DNA of 64,000 nt from Halorubrum sp. PV6 (GCF_003990725.2 NZ_CP030064.1:1798001-1862000), one strand, 5' to 3'. Counted from the first letter of the stretch, positions 47,311 to 56,537 are shown. Numbers and translations: made by a program. The notes: generated from the letters alone by a model not told the origin.

Positions 47311-47976
47311 ATGGAGGTTCTCGTTCCGTTCTCGACCGACCACCCGAAGTCGCGACTCTCCGCGGTTCTCGACGCCGAGGAGCGCGACCGGTTCGCGCGG
47401 GCGATGCTCCGAGACGTCCTCGACGCGGTCGACGCCGCCGGCGGCGACCCGCGCGTCCTCGCGACGGGCCCGCTCGACGAGGACGTGGGCTGTCGCGTGA
47501 CCGTCGACGACCGACCGCTCACGGCGGCGGTCAACGCGGCGCTGGACGCGCGGCTCGGCGGGGGCGACCGCGAGGGCGACGCGGAGCGCGTCGCGGTGGT
47601 GATGGCCGACCTCGCGCTCGCGACCCCCGAGCGGCTCCGCGACCTGTTCGACGCGGGCCGCGAGGCCGACCTCGCGCTGGCGCCCGGCCGCGGCGGCGGG
47701 ACGAACGCGTTCGTCGCCGGCGATCCGCGCTTTTCGGTCGACTACCACGGCGCCTCCTACCTCGACCATCGCGAGATCGCCGCGAGCGCGGGGCTCTCGG
47801 TCGCGGTCGTCGACTCGTATCGCCTCGCGACCGACGTGGACGAACCGGGCGACCTCGCGGAGGTGCTGATTCACGCGGCTGCCGACGCCGACGCGGGGAG
47901 GGCGGCGGAGTGGCTCGCCGACGCCGGCTTCGCGCTCGACACGGCGGACGGCCGGGTCGGCGTGAGACGGGAGTAG
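47311..47976 (+). CDS. cofC: 2-phospho-L-lactate guanylyltransferase (CofC)
   Basis: F420 biosynthesis: activates 2-phospholactate (or phosphoenolpyruvate) with GTP. The 221-residue protein starts EVLVPFSTDHPKSRLSAVLD, the nucleotide-binding glycosyltransferase-A motif, and contains LALAPGRGGGTNAF and RFSVDYHGASYLDH typical of CofC. It lies 13 bases after cetZ and is followed by cofG after a 67-base gap, so F420 genes are grouped here. No cofD or cofE in the window. Confidence 0.93.
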   Translation: MEVLVPFSTDHPKSRLSAVLDAEERDRFARAMLRDVLDAVDAAGGDPRVLATGPLDEDVGCRVTVDDRPLTAAVNAALDARLGGGDREGDAERVAVVMADLALATPERLRDLFDAGREADLALAPGRGGGTNAFVAGDPRFSVDYHGASYLDHREIAASAGLSVAVVDSYRLATDVDEPGDLAEVLIHAAADADAGRAAEWLADAGFALDTADGRVGVRRE

Positions 47977-48043
47977 GCGACGCGGAGCCGCGCCCGGATC
48001 CGCGACCGCGATCCTTTTTGAGTCCGGGCGGCGAGAACCGAAC

Positions 48044-49216
48044 GTGTTCGCGGCCGCCGAAGCGTACGGAATCGACATCGAGCCCGACCCGGCGCGCGTC
48101 GAGCGACTGCTCTCCGTCACCCCGGACGACGTCGAGCCGGCCGATCGGCTCACCTTCGCGCGGAACGTCTTCATCCCGCTGACGACCGCCTGCCGGTACA
48201 CCTGCACGTACTGCACGTACTACGACGTGCCCGGCGAGGCGTCGCTGCTCGCGCCCGAGGAGGTACGCCAGCGCTGTCGGGTCGGCGCCGACGCCGGCTG
48301 TACGGAGGCGCTTTTCACCTTCGGCGACGAGCCGGACGACCGCTACACCGCGGTCCACGACCAGCTCGACGAGTGGGGGTTCGACTCGATCCACGACTAC
48401 CTCTACCGGGCCTGTGAGATCGCCTTAGAGGAGGGGCTGCTTCCCCACTCGAACCCCGGCGACCTCACCGAGGCGCAGTTCGCGACCCTCCGCGAGGTGA
48501 ACGCCTCGATGGGCGTCATGCTGGAGACGACCGCAGAGGTCGACGCGCACAGCGGCGGGCGGCGGAAGACCCCCGGCCAGCGGCTCAACACGATCCGCGC
48601 CGCAGGCCGACAGGGGGTGCCATTTACCACCGGCATCCTGGTCGGTATCGGCGAAGACTGGCGCGACCGGGCCGAGAGCCTGCTCGCGATCCGCGCGCTA
48701 CACGAGCGGTACGACCACGTCCAGGAGGTGATCGTCCAGAACGTCGTTCCGAACGAACGGTCGGATTTCGCGAAGCCGAGCGTCGAGACGATGCGTCGCG
48801 TGGTCGCGATGGCCAGGGCCGCGCTCCCGGCTGCAGTGTCGGTGCAGGTCCCGCCGAACCTCTCGCCCGCGGCAGAACTCGTCGACTGCGGCATCGACGA
48901 CCTGGGCGGCGTCTCGCCGGTGACGGACGACTACATCAACCCCGACTACGCGTGGCCCGACCTCGACGGACTCCGCGAGGTCGCCGACGCCGGCGGGATG
49001 GCGCTGCGCGAGCGACTCCCCACCTACGTCCGGTACCTCCCCGACGAGTTCAGGCCGGCCGGCGTCGAGGCGCACGCGACGCCGAGCGACCGCGACGCGT
49101 GGGTGCCGGCGGCGGTCCGCGACCGGATGCGCGCGGACGACCCGCACGGTCGACGACTCAGGGCGGTCGCGCGCGGTGACGGACCGCTCTCTCCTCGGCC
49201 GTCGCACGGCGATTGA
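48044..49216 (+). CDS. cofG: 7,8-didemethyl-8-hydroxy-5-deazariboflavin synthase subunit CofG
   Basis: Radical-SAM enzyme that, with CofH, makes the F420 chromophore. The 390-residue protein has the cluster motif C50-x3-C54-x2-C57 in ACRYTCTYC, the FTFGDEPDD segment, and the late SPVTDDYINPDYAWP that marks the family. It begins with GTG, about 28 nt after a T-rich promoter element, again fitting a leaderless transcript. CofC is directly upstream, which supports the assignment. Confidence 0.94.
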   Translation: MFAAAEAYGIDIEPDPARVERLLSVTPDDVEPADRLTFARNVFIPLTTACRYTCTYCTYYDVPGEASLLAPEEVRQRCRVGADAGCTEALFTFGDEPDDRYTAVHDQLDEWGFDSIHDYLYRACEIALEEGLLPHSNPGDLTEAQFATLREVNASMGVMLETTAEVDAHSGGRRKTPGQRLNTIRAAGRQGVPFTTGILVGIGEDWRDRAESLLAIRALHERYDHVQEVIVQNVVPNERSDFAKPSVETMRRVVAMARAALPAAVSVQVPPNLSPAAELVDCGIDDLGGVSPVTDDYINPDYAWPDLDGLREVADAGGMALRERLPTYVRYLPDEFRPAGVEAHATPSDRDAWVPAAVRDRMRADDPHGRRLRAVARGDGPLSPRPSHGD

Positions 49217-49309
49217 GTCGAGGGGCCGCGACGTGCGGACCGGCGACTGACCGCGGTGCCGCGACGAGCGGACGCGGCGCCGGACCGCGGGTAAACAACT
49301 GCGCTGCCA

Positions 49310-49326
49310 GTACTTTCTTTAAGTAC
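49310..49326. promoter_or_regulatory. Inverted repeat over the MscS promoter
   Basis: GTACTT at 49310-49315 and AAGTAC at 49321-49326 flank a T-rich centre, covering the TATA-like TCTTTAAG that lies about 26 nt before the ATG at 49346. A possible operator for the second MscS channel. Confidence 0.4.
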
Positions 49327-49345
49327 ACTCCGAAATGGGGTGACG

Positions 49346-50206
49346 ATGCTACCGCTACAGTTCGGACTGACGGGGATTGCAGCGACGGCGTTCGGGTTCC
49401 TGATAACGGCGTTGCTGTTCGTCGTCGGCTTCGCCGCGACCCTGGTGATCGGGAAGGCGGTCTTCGTGCCCGGCGTGGACCGAGCCATCGCGTCGCGGGG
49501 GTTAGACGAGGCGGTCCGGAGCCTGACGAAGAGCGTGGCCAACGCGGTCGTGTGGGTCGCCGCGGTCGCGATCGGGTTCACGATCGCGGGGTACGGCGCG
49601 TTCCTCTCGGCGTTTGCCGTCTTCGGCGGCGCCATCGCGCTCGCGGTCGGCTTCGCGGCACAGGACCTGCTCGGGAACTTCGTCGCCGGCGTCTTCATCT
49701 TAAAAGACAAGCCGTTCGAGGTCGGCGACTGGATCGAGTGGGACGGGAACAGCGGGCGCGTCGAGGACATCGACCTGCGCGTCTCGCGGGTCCGCACCTT
49801 CGACAACGAGCGGATCACGGTGCCGAACGGCGACCTCGCGAACAACGCCGTCACCAACCCGGTCGCGTACGACACGCTGCGCCAGAAGTTCGTCTTCGGG
49901 ATCGGGTACGACGACGACATCGAGCAGGCGACCGACATCATCGTCGAGAAGGCGGCGGCCCACGAGGAGATCCTCGACGACCCCGCCCCCTCCGTCCGCG
50001 TCGTCGAACTGGGCGACTCTGCCGTCGGCCTCCAGTCGCGCTGGTGGATCGACGAGCCCGGTCGCGGCGACTTCGTTCGCGTTCGCTCCGAGTACGTCAC
50101 CGCGGTGAAGGAGGCGTTCGACGAGGCCGGCATCGACATGCCGTACGTCCACCGGCAGCTCACCGGCAGCGTCGAGGTCCTCGAATCAGTCGCAGACGAC
50201 GAGTAA
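49346..50206 (+). CDS. MscS-family mechanosensitive channel, second copy
   Basis: A 286-residue channel protein with three membrane helices, the pore helix FGGAIALAVGFAAQDLLGNF, and the beta domain KDKPFEVGDWIEWDGNSGRV followed by the cytoplasmic domain. Compared with the copy at 12385-13275 it has a shorter N-terminus and a more glycine-rich pore. ATG at 49346 was chosen over GTG two codons earlier because of its 26-nt spacing to the TATA-like element. Convergent with the MATE gene. Confidence 0.93.
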   Translation: MLPLQFGLTGIAATAFGFLITALLFVVGFAATLVIGKAVFVPGVDRAIASRGLDEAVRSLTKSVANAVVWVAAVAIGFTIAGYGAFLSAFAVFGGAIALAVGFAAQDLLGNFVAGVFILKDKPFEVGDWIEWDGNSGRVEDIDLRVSRVRTFDNERITVPNGDLANNAVTNPVAYDTLRQKFVFGIGYDDDIEQATDIIVEKAAAHEEILDDPAPSVRVVELGDSAVGLQSRWWIDEPGRGDFVRVRSEYVTAVKEAFDEAGIDMPYVHRQLTGSVEVLESVADDE

Positions 50207-50215
50207 GGCGGTCGG

Positions 50216-51694
50216 TCACTTCGCCGACGCGTCGTCGGGGGCGTCGGCGCCCTCCGGACGGTACTGCCGGCTGACCGCCTGCCAGCGGTTCGATCGGAAG
50301 CGCCGCAGGTTGATCCCCGCCGGCACCAGCTTCTCCGCGATCACCGCCACGTACAGCCCGCCGACGCCCAGCGGCGTCGCCAGCCCGACCAGCGCGGCGG
50401 GAAGCGCGACGACGTAGAGGCCGACCATGGAGGCGAGGAACGGCCACCGCGTGTCGCCGGCGCCGCGCAGCGATCCGGTGACGGAGCCGTCGACGCCGAG
50501 CGGTATCGCGGAGACGGCGGCGACGACGACGAACGTCGCGGTCGCGGCCACGGCGGCGGGGTCGTCGACGAACACGCCCGCTATCGGGCCCGCGGCGAGG
50601 AGGACCACCGCGGAGGCGACGACGTAGACGAGCGCCGACAGCCGGATCACGTCGCGCCCGTACTCGGTCGCGAGCGACTCCTCGCCCGCGCCGAGCCGCT
50701 GGCCGACGAGGGTGCTCGCGGCGATGGAAAAGCCCCAACTGAAACTGCCGAGTAACCCCCGGACGCGCCGTCCCACTTCGAGGGCCGCGACGGTCGCGTC
50801 GCCGAACGAGGAGGCGATCCAGAGGAGCGGGAAGACGGCCACGCCCTCGGCCACTCGGCGGCCGATAAGCGGAGCGGAGACCCGGAGGAGCTGCCGGACG
50901 AGCTCCCCGTCGATCCACGGCCCCCCGCGACCGATCGGAACCGGCGAGGCGCCGCGCCCGAAGTACGACCGGCCGGTCATCCCCCACGAGAGCGCGAGGC
51001 CGACGGCGACGATGGAGGCGGCGGTGCCGAGCCCCGCGCCCAACACCCCGAGACCGACCCCGAGGACGAGCCAGACCGTGAGCACGACATTTAAAAGCGC
51101 TCCGCCGGCCCGCAGCACCATCGGCGTGACCGTGTCGCCGACGCCGGCGTAGGTGCGACTCGCGATCATGTTGAAAAACTCGAAGGCGAGCGCCGGCGCG
51201 GTGACGGCGAGATAGACGCTGCCGGCCCGGAGCGCGGTCCCCTCGCCGCCGACGAGCGCGATCAGCGGCTCGGCGAACGCGACGAACGCGACGATGAGCG
51301 GCGCCACGAGCGCGACGGCGACGAGCAGCGACGCCTTGACGACGAGCGCGGCGCGGTCGCTCTCGCCGCCGCCGTAGTTCTGCGAGACGAGCGACACCGT
51401 GCCGCCCGCGAGCCCGATAGAGACGAACTTCGCGAGCTGCCAGTAGGCGAACGCGAAGGCTAACCCGGCGACGGACGGCGCGCCGAGTGCGACGCCGACG
51501 ACGGCCAGATCCACCGTGTTCTTCGACATGATGGCGAAGCCGGTGACGATCCGGGGCCACGCCAAATCGAGGGTCTCGCGCAGCCGTCCCCGGTCGATGA
51601 CGCCGGCGCGGGAGAGCGCGTCCGCGGTCGCGCCGCCGAGGCGGGAGAGCGCGCCGCGGAGCCGGACCGCCGCCGCCCGGAGTCGTGAACGCAT
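50216..51694 (-). CDS. MATE-family efflux transporter
   Basis: A 492-residue exporter of the multidrug and toxin extrusion family with about twelve hydrophobic helices in two pseudo-repeats. The start of the first repeat, ETLDLAWPRIVTGFAIMSKN, and its counterpart in the second repeat around GRRVAEGVAVFPLLW are typical. Exchange of cationic drugs or metabolites for Na+ or H+ is expected. An amphipathic basic stretch of about 40 residues precedes helix 1. Confidence 0.9.
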   Translation of the reverse strand: MRSRLRAAAVRLRGALSRLGGATADALSRAGVIDRGRLRETLDLAWPRIVTGFAIMSKNTVDLAVVGVALGAPSVAGLAFAFAYWQLAKFVSIGLAGGTVSLVSQNYGGGESDRAALVVKASLLVAVALVAPLIVAFVAFAEPLIALVGGEGTALRAGSVYLAVTAPALAFEFFNMIASRTYAGVGDTVTPMVLRAGGALLNVVLTVWLVLGVGLGVLGAGLGTAASIVAVGLALSWGMTGRSYFGRGASPVPIGRGGPWIDGELVRQLLRVSAPLIGRRVAEGVAVFPLLWIASSFGDATVAALEVGRRVRGLLGSFSWGFSIAASTLVGQRLGAGEESLATEYGRDVIRLSALVYVVASAVVLLAAGPIAGVFVDDPAAVAATATFVVVAAVSAIPLGVDGSVTGSLRGAGDTRWPFLASMVGLYVVALPAALVGLATPLGVGGLYVAVIAEKLVPAGINLRRFRSNRWQAVSRQYRPEGADAPDDASAK

Positions 51695-51792
51695 TACCGT
51701 CGGTAAGAGCTACAGCCGCTTGGGTCTGTTCACCGCCGCGTCGACCGCGCCCCTGAGGCCGGTCGCGTCAGTTCAAAAGTAGAACGGCCTCC

Positions 51793-52497
51793 TCACCGCG
51801 TCGCCGACTTCCACTCCCGGAGGCCGAGCCGTTCGCCGTTTACCTCCTCGGCGGGCACGTCGGTCGCCGCCCAGACGAAGAGCGGCGCGACGCTCTCGGG
51901 GTCGCGGGCGCGTTCTTTTCCCGTGAGGTCGGTCGCGACGAGGCCGGGATCGACGACGCCGACCGTCACCGAGAGGTCGGCCGCGAACCCGCGCGCGACC
52001 GCCTCGGCGGCCGCCTTCGAGACGGCGTACGCGCCCATTCCCGGCCGGGATTCGTGGGCGATCCCGCCGGAGGGGACGATCACTCGCGCGTCCTCGGCGA
52101 GGTGCGGCACCGCCTCGGTTATCGTCGCGAAGACGCCGCGGGCGTTGGTTCGCATCGTATCGTCGTAGTCGGCGTAGCTCGTCTCGTCGACCGGGCGCTC
52201 GCCGGGGGCGCCGTGGAAGACCGCCGCGTTCGCGAACACCGCGTCTATCGGGCCGCCCTCGCGAGCGACCCGTTCGAAGAAGCGCTCTAAGTCGAACTCG
52301 TCGCGCACGTCGACGCGGGCTCCCCACGCGGTCCCGGCACCGTCCGCCGCGCGCTCGTTCAACGCCGCGACCGTTCGGTCGACCGCGTCGCCGTCGCGTC
52401 CGGAGACGGCGACGAACGCCCCCTCGTCGACGAACGCCTCGGCGATCGCCCGCCCGATCCCGCTCGTTGCGCCGGTGATCGCGACCGTGAGATCCAT
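51793..52497 (-). CDS. Short-chain dehydrogenase/reductase
   Basis: A 234-residue classical SDR: cofactor motif ITGATSGIGRAIAEAF, NAAVF strand, catalytic Ser in VIVPSGGIAHES and Tyr-x3-Lys in YAVSKAAAE. It is likely NAD(P)-dependent, with unknown substrate. The ATG before DLTVAITG was preferred to one 14 codons upstream, as the Rossmann fold begins there. Divergent from the carotenoid operon, so a role in carotenoid or lipid metabolism is conceivable but not shown. Confidence 0.88.
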   Translation of the reverse strand: MDLTVAITGATSGIGRAIAEAFVDEGAFVAVSGRDGDAVDRTVAALNERAADGAGTAWGARVDVRDEFDLERFFERVAREGGPIDAVFANAAVFHGAPGERPVDETSYADYDDTMRTNARGVFATITEAVPHLAEDARVIVPSGGIAHESRPGMGAYAVSKAAAEAVARGFAADLSVTVGVVDPGLVATDLTGKERARDPESVAPLFVWAATDVPAEEVNGERLGLREWKSATR

Positions 52498-52622
52498 GTA
52501 GATATCCGGTACGGCCGTCGCCGACTTAGGCGTACCCACTCGGGGGCGATCCGGGCCGCCGTTGCCGCAATTCCGCGGGCGTCTGGCCGGTATTTATACC
52601 GCTGCCGCCCGTACGGCGATCC

Positions 52623-54122
52623 ATGGACGTGGCCCCCAATATCGACGCCGCGGCCGGCGAATCCGTCATCGTGATCGGCGGCGGATTCGGCGGTCTCTCG
52701 ACCGCGTGCTACCTCGCCGACGCCGGCGCGGACGTCACCCTCTTAGAGAAGAACGAACAGCTCGGCGGGCGCGCGAGCCGGCTGGAAGCCGACGGGTTCC
52801 GATTCGACATGGGGCCGTCGTGGTACCTGATGCCGGACGTGTTCGAGCGCTTCTTCGGACACTTCGGTCGCGAGCAGTCGGAGTTTTACGAACTGGAGCG
52901 GCTCGACCCGCACTATCGGGTGTTCTGGAAGGACGGCGACAAGGTCGACGTGCTGCCCGATCGCGAGGCGAACAAGGCGCTCTTCGAGGAGTACGAGCCC
53001 GGCGCGGGCGAGGCGTTCGAGGAGTACCTCGAAGAGTCCGAGCGCACCTACGAGATCGGGATGGAACACTTCGTGTACGAGGACCGCCCGCGGCTCCGCG
53101 ACTACGTCGACACCGACGTGCTCCGCTACTCGTGGGGGCTCTCGCTTTTGGGCAAGATGCAGGGGCACGTGGAGAGCTACTTCGATCACCCGAAGCTCCA
53201 ACAGCTGATGCAGTACACGCTGGTGTTCCTCGGCGGGTCGCCGTACAACACCCCGGCGCTGTACAACCTGATGAGCCACGTCGACTACAACATGGGCGTC
53301 TACTACCCCGAGGGCGGGATCGGCGCCGTCGTCGACGGCATCGTCGAACTCGGCGCCGACCTCGGCGTGGAGTACGTCACCGACGCCGAGGTGACGGGGA
53401 TCGAAGGCCGCCGCGGGGCGTTCGCGGTCGACACCGCAGACGGCGAGCGGTACCTCTCCGACCTGGTCGTCTCGGACGCCGATTACGCCCACACCGAGCA
53501 GGAACTCCTCCCGAAACACAAACGCCAGTACAGCGACGAGTACTGGGAGTCGCGGACGTACGCCCCCTCGGCGTTCCTCCTGTACCTCGGCGTCGAGGGC
53601 GACGTGCCGAACCTCGAACACCACACGCTGGTGTTGCCGACCGGCTGGGACGACCACTTCGAGCAGATCTTCGACGACCCCGCCTGGCCCGACGACCCGG
53701 CCTACTACCTCTGTGTCCCCTCGAAGACCGACGACACGGTCGCGCCGGAGGGACACAGCAACCTGTTCGCCTTGGTCCCCATCGCCCCCGGACTGGAGGA
53801 CACGCCCGAACTGCGCGCAGAGTACCGTGACCTCGTCTTAGACGACATCGCCGAGAACACCGGCACGGAGCTGCACGACCGCGTCGTCTTCGAAGAGACG
53901 TTCTGCGTCGACGACTTCGCCGACCGCTACAACAGCTACCAAGGAAGCGCGCTCGGCTTAGCACACACGCTCCGGCAGACCTCGCTGCTCCGGCCTCCGC
54001 ACCGCTCGGAGACGGTCGACGGGCTCTACTTCACCGGGTCGACAACGACCCCCGGCATCGGCGTCCCGATGTGTCTCATCAGCGGACAGCTGACCGCGGA
54101 GTCGGTGACCAACGCCACGTGA
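52623..54122 (+). CDS. crtD: Carotenoid 3,4-desaturase (CrtD), CrtI family
   Basis: FAD-dependent desaturase of 499 residues: dinucleotide-binding VIVIGGGFGGLSTACYLADA, LEKNEQLGGRAS and the C-terminal FTGSTTTPGIGVPMCLISGQ of the phytoene-desaturase family. Sequence alone would allow CrtI, but the order desaturase-UbiA enzyme-CruF is that of the haloarchaeal bacterioruberin operon, where this gene is the 3,4-desaturase. A TATTTATA element about 29 nt upstream (52592-52599) supports the ATG. The product acts on membrane carotenoids. Confidence 0.88.
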   Translation: MDVAPNIDAAAGESVIVIGGGFGGLSTACYLADAGADVTLLEKNEQLGGRASRLEADGFRFDMGPSWYLMPDVFERFFGHFGREQSEFYELERLDPHYRVFWKDGDKVDVLPDREANKALFEEYEPGAGEAFEEYLEESERTYEIGMEHFVYEDRPRLRDYVDTDVLRYSWGLSLLGKMQGHVESYFDHPKLQQLMQYTLVFLGGSPYNTPALYNLMSHVDYNMGVYYPEGGIGAVVDGIVELGADLGVEYVTDAEVTGIEGRRGAFAVDTADGERYLSDLVVSDADYAHTEQELLPKHKRQYSDEYWESRTYAPSAFLLYLGVEGDVPNLEHHTLVLPTGWDDHFEQIFDDPAWPDDPAYYLCVPSKTDDTVAPEGHSNLFALVPIAPGLEDTPELRAEYRDLVLDDIAENTGTELHDRVVFEETFCVDDFADRYNSYQGSALGLAHTLRQTSLLRPPHRSETVDGLYFTGSTTTPGIGVPMCLISGQLTAESVTNAT

Positions 54123-54130
54123 TCGGAGCC

Positions 54131-55018
54131 GTGAGCGACACCGCGACCCCCACCGACCGACGCTCGATGTCCGAGCTGTTCCGGTACCTGCTGGTGTTGT
54201 CGCGACCGCGGTTCTGGCTCTACCTCGCCGGCCCCGTCGCCGTCGGCGTCACCTACGGCATCTCCGACGTGAGCGGGCTGTTCACGCCGATGACGGTCGG
54301 GCTCGCGGGGTACTTCCTGGTGCCGGCGAACGTCTTTTTATACGGCGTCAACGACGCCTTCGACGCCGACATCGACGAGTTAAATCCGAAAAAGGAGGGC
54401 CGCGAAGCGCGCTGGCAGGGGAGTCGCCCCGTCGCGCTCGCCGTGGCTTTCGCCTTCGCGCTCGGGCTCGTCGCGTTCGCCGCCACGCCGCCCGTCGCGT
54501 GGCCGTACCTCGCCGGCTTTCTCCTGCTCGGCGCCGCCTACAGCACGCCGCCGGTCCGGTTTAAAACGACCCCGTTCCTCGACTCCGTCTCGAACGGGCT
54601 CTACATCCTCCCCGGCGCGGCCGCGTACGCCGCCGTGACCGGGTCGCACCCGCCGGTCGCGGCGCTCGCGGGCGCGTGGCTCTGGGCGATGGGGATGCAC
54701 ACGTTCTCGGCCATCCCCGACATCGAGCCGGACCGCGCCGCCGGGATCCGGACGACGGCGACCGTGTTGGGCGAGGGGCGGACGTTCGCGTACTGTATCG
54801 CCTGCTGGGTCGCCGCCGCCGCCGCCTTCGCCGCGGTCGACGTGCGACTCGGGGCGCTCCTCTCGGTGTACCCGATTTTCGCGGCGTGGGTCGCCCGGTC
54901 GTCGATCGCGGTCGACCGCGCGTACTGGTGGTTCCCGGCGCTGAACACCGCCGTGGGCACCCTGTTGGCGATGGGTGGCCTGTGGCGCGTCTACCCGCTC
55001 TCGGAGGCGCTCGCGTGA
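54131..55018 (+). CDS. lyeJ: Lycopene elongase/hydratase (UbiA family)
   Basis: Membrane prenyltransferase of 295 residues adding C5 units to lycopene ends in bacterioruberin synthesis. It has the UbiA aspartate motifs NDAFDADIDELN and DIEPDRAAGIRTTATVLG and about eight membrane helices. Two GTG starts are possible: one overlapping the crtD stop (GTGA, 54119) and this one, preceded by GGAG, giving MSDTATPTDRR; an internal ATG at 54167 is less likely. Its own stop overlaps the cruF start. Confidence 0.92.
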   Translation: MSDTATPTDRRSMSELFRYLLVLSRPRFWLYLAGPVAVGVTYGISDVSGLFTPMTVGLAGYFLVPANVFLYGVNDAFDADIDELNPKKEGREARWQGSRPVALAVAFAFALGLVAFAATPPVAWPYLAGFLLLGAAYSTPPVRFKTTPFLDSVSNGLYILPGAAAYAAVTGSHPPVAALAGAWLWAMGMHTFSAIPDIEPDRAAGIRTTATVLGEGRTFAYCIACWVAAAAAFAAVDVRLGALLSVYPIFAAWVARSSIAVDRAYWWFPALNTAVGTLLAMGGLWRVYPLSEALA

Positions 55019-55896
55019 GCGACCCCGGCGGCTCCGCCCCGACCTCGGGCGGCCTCGACGCGCTCCGCGCCCGGCTCCCCGACACGCGCGGGGAGGCGGA
55101 GCGACTGCTCGACCGGACCGTCCGCGAGAACCGCTTTACCATCGCGGTGCTCTTCCCGCTCGTCGGCGCGCTCGCGCTCGTCGGCAGCGCAGAGGGGTGG
55201 GTCCCCGACCCGTTCGCGTTTAACCCGTGGTTCGTCCTGTTCGGCGTGTTGGTGATGCGCTCCCCGCTCGTCGTCGGGGTGTTGCCGGCGATAGACCGGC
55301 GCGCTCTCGGCTGGATCGGCGTCCTCATCGCCTACACCTACGCCATCGAATTGCTCGGCGTCGCCACCGGCTGGCCGTACGGCTCCTTCGAGTACACCGT
55401 CAGCCTCGGGCCGATGCTCGGCGGGGTGCCGGTCGCGCTCCCCGTCTTCTTCATCCCGCTCGTGGTGAACGCCTACCTGCTCTGTCTGCTGCTGCTCGGC
55501 TCGCGGGCGGCGAACGGCTGGCTGCGGCTCGCGACCGTGATCGCCGCGGTGGTCGCGATGGACGTGGTCTTAGATCCCGGCGCGGTCGCGCTCGGGTTCT
55601 GGAGCTTCGGCGGCGGCGCCTTCTTCGGCGTCCCGCTCTCGAACTACGCGGGCTGGGTGTTGTCCGCGACGGTCGCGGTGGTGACGCTCGACCGCGCGTT
55701 CTCGCTGGACGCGCTCGGCGACCGGCTGCGCAACTGCGAGTTCATGCTCGACGACATGGTGAGCTTCGTGATCCTCTGGGGCGGGATCAACCTCTGGTAC
55801 GGGAATCTCATCCCCGCCGCCGTCGCCGTCGCGTTCGGCGTGGGGCTGGTCCGCGCGGACCGGTTCGACGCCAGCCTGTTCGCTCAGTGGCGGTGA
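55015..55896 (+). CDS. cruF: Bisanhydrobacterioruberin hydratase CruF
   Basis: Membrane protein of 293 residues that hydrates the C50 carotenoid ends in the last step to bacterioruberin. It shows the DUF422/CruF pattern: TYAIELLGVATGWPYGSFEY, PVFFIPLVVNAYLL and DPGAVALGFWSFGGGAFFGV, with about seven helices. It begins with GTG inside the stop codon of lyeJ (GTGA overlap), so all three carotenoid genes are translationally linked. Confidence 0.93.
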   Translation: MSDPGGSAPTSGGLDALRARLPDTRGEAERLLDRTVRENRFTIAVLFPLVGALALVGSAEGWVPDPFAFNPWFVLFGVLVMRSPLVVGVLPAIDRRALGWIGVLIAYTYAIELLGVATGWPYGSFEYTVSLGPMLGGVPVALPVFFIPLVVNAYLLCLLLLGSRAANGWLRLATVIAAVVAMDVVLDPGAVALGFWSFGGGAFFGVPLSNYAGWVLSATVAVVTLDRAFSLDALGDRLRNCEFMLDDMVSFVILWGGINLWYGNLIPAAVAVAFGVGLVRADRFDASLFAQWR

Positions 55897-55907
55897 TCCG
55901 GCACCCC

Positions 55908-55913
55908 TTATAT
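55908..55913 (+). promoter_or_regulatory. TATA box upstream of the dacZ leader ORF
   Basis: TTATAT centred 26 nt before the ATG at 55936, inside the 83-base gap after cruF. It predicts a transcript that starts at the small ORF, not at the cyclase start codon. Confidence 0.6.
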
Positions 55914-55935
55914 GCGCCCCGCCCGTCGTGAACGT

Positions 55936-55983
55936 ATGCGCAGTCCCGACAACGCCGGTCGCCGAACGGAGGGGGTCGAATGA
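55936..55983 (+). CDS. Putative leaderless 15-aa leader ORF of the c-di-AMP synthase
   Basis: ATG at the predicted transcription start, peptide MRSPDNAGRRTEGVE, TGA overlapping the cyclase ATG as ATGA. The sequence GGAGGGGG inside this ORF, four bases before the cyclase ATG, can serve as its ribosome-binding site. Whether the peptide is made is not known; the geometry strongly suggests translational coupling or control. Confidence 0.5.
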   Translation: MRSPDNAGRRTEGVE

Positions 55984-56537
55984 GCGACCTCGCGGTCGAG
56001 TACGGCAGCCACGAACGCGTCCGAGAGGTCATCGACCGGCTGACCTACTGTGCCGAACACGTCAGCCTCTCGTTCGGCGAGTGGGAGGAACCGCACGTCA
56101 AGGGGCCGGGACTCTACTTCGCGGTGGTCGCCGACCGCGACTACGGCGCCTACGCCGACCCGATGGGCGACAACACGTGGCCGCGAACGCGGTGCTCGAC
56201 GACGTTCGCCGAAGACGGGTTCATCGAGGCCGCGGAGTCCGTGAGCCGCAAGCAGGACGGCGGCGTCGTCGTCGCGGTCGACGGCGAAATCGAGGCGCAG
56301 ATGGTCCGGTTCCGTGATCTGGGGACTCGCCGCGACGAGACGGAGCTAGTCGACGACGTGGGCTACGAACCGTGGATGGGGTCGCGACACATGAGCGCCA
56401 TCGAGACCTCGGTCCGCCCGGAGGTCGTCGCGACGGTGACGCTGAGCGAGGAGACGGGGCGAGTGAGCGTGTTCCGCGACGGCGACGCCGACTCGATGAC
56501 GCGCGACGAGCTCGGCGGCCCGTGGCGCGCCGAGTGA
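55980..56537 (+). CDS. dacZ: Diadenylate cyclase (c-di-AMP synthase) DacZ
   Basis: A 185-residue protein with DisA_N-type cyclase features: VVVAVDGEIEAQMVRF after D93-G94-G95 (the DGA motif position) and W-M-G-S-R136-H137-M-S-A140 followed by TLSEETGRVSVF (the RHR(A) and SEETG motifs). It would condense two ATP into c-di-AMP, an osmostress and potassium signal, essential in a related haloarchaeon. The motif variants DGG and RHMSA are departures from bacterial DisA. The start is set by a strong GGAGGGGG and by the overlap with the leader ORF. Confidence 0.82.
   Translation: MSDLAVEYGSHERVREVIDRLTYCAEHVSLSFGEWEEPHVKGPGLYFAVVADRDYGAYADPMGDNTWPRTRCSTTFAEDGFIEAAESVSRKQDGGVVVAVDGEIEAQMVRFRDLGTRRDETELVDDVGYEPWMGSRHMSAIETSVRPEVVATVTLSEETGRVSVFRDGDADSMTRDELGGPWRAE

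Noticed and set aside
52623-54122. Phytoene desaturase CrtI
   Set aside because: Same family and not excluded by sequence, but the lyeJ and cruF neighbours fit CrtD of bacterioruberin synthesis better.
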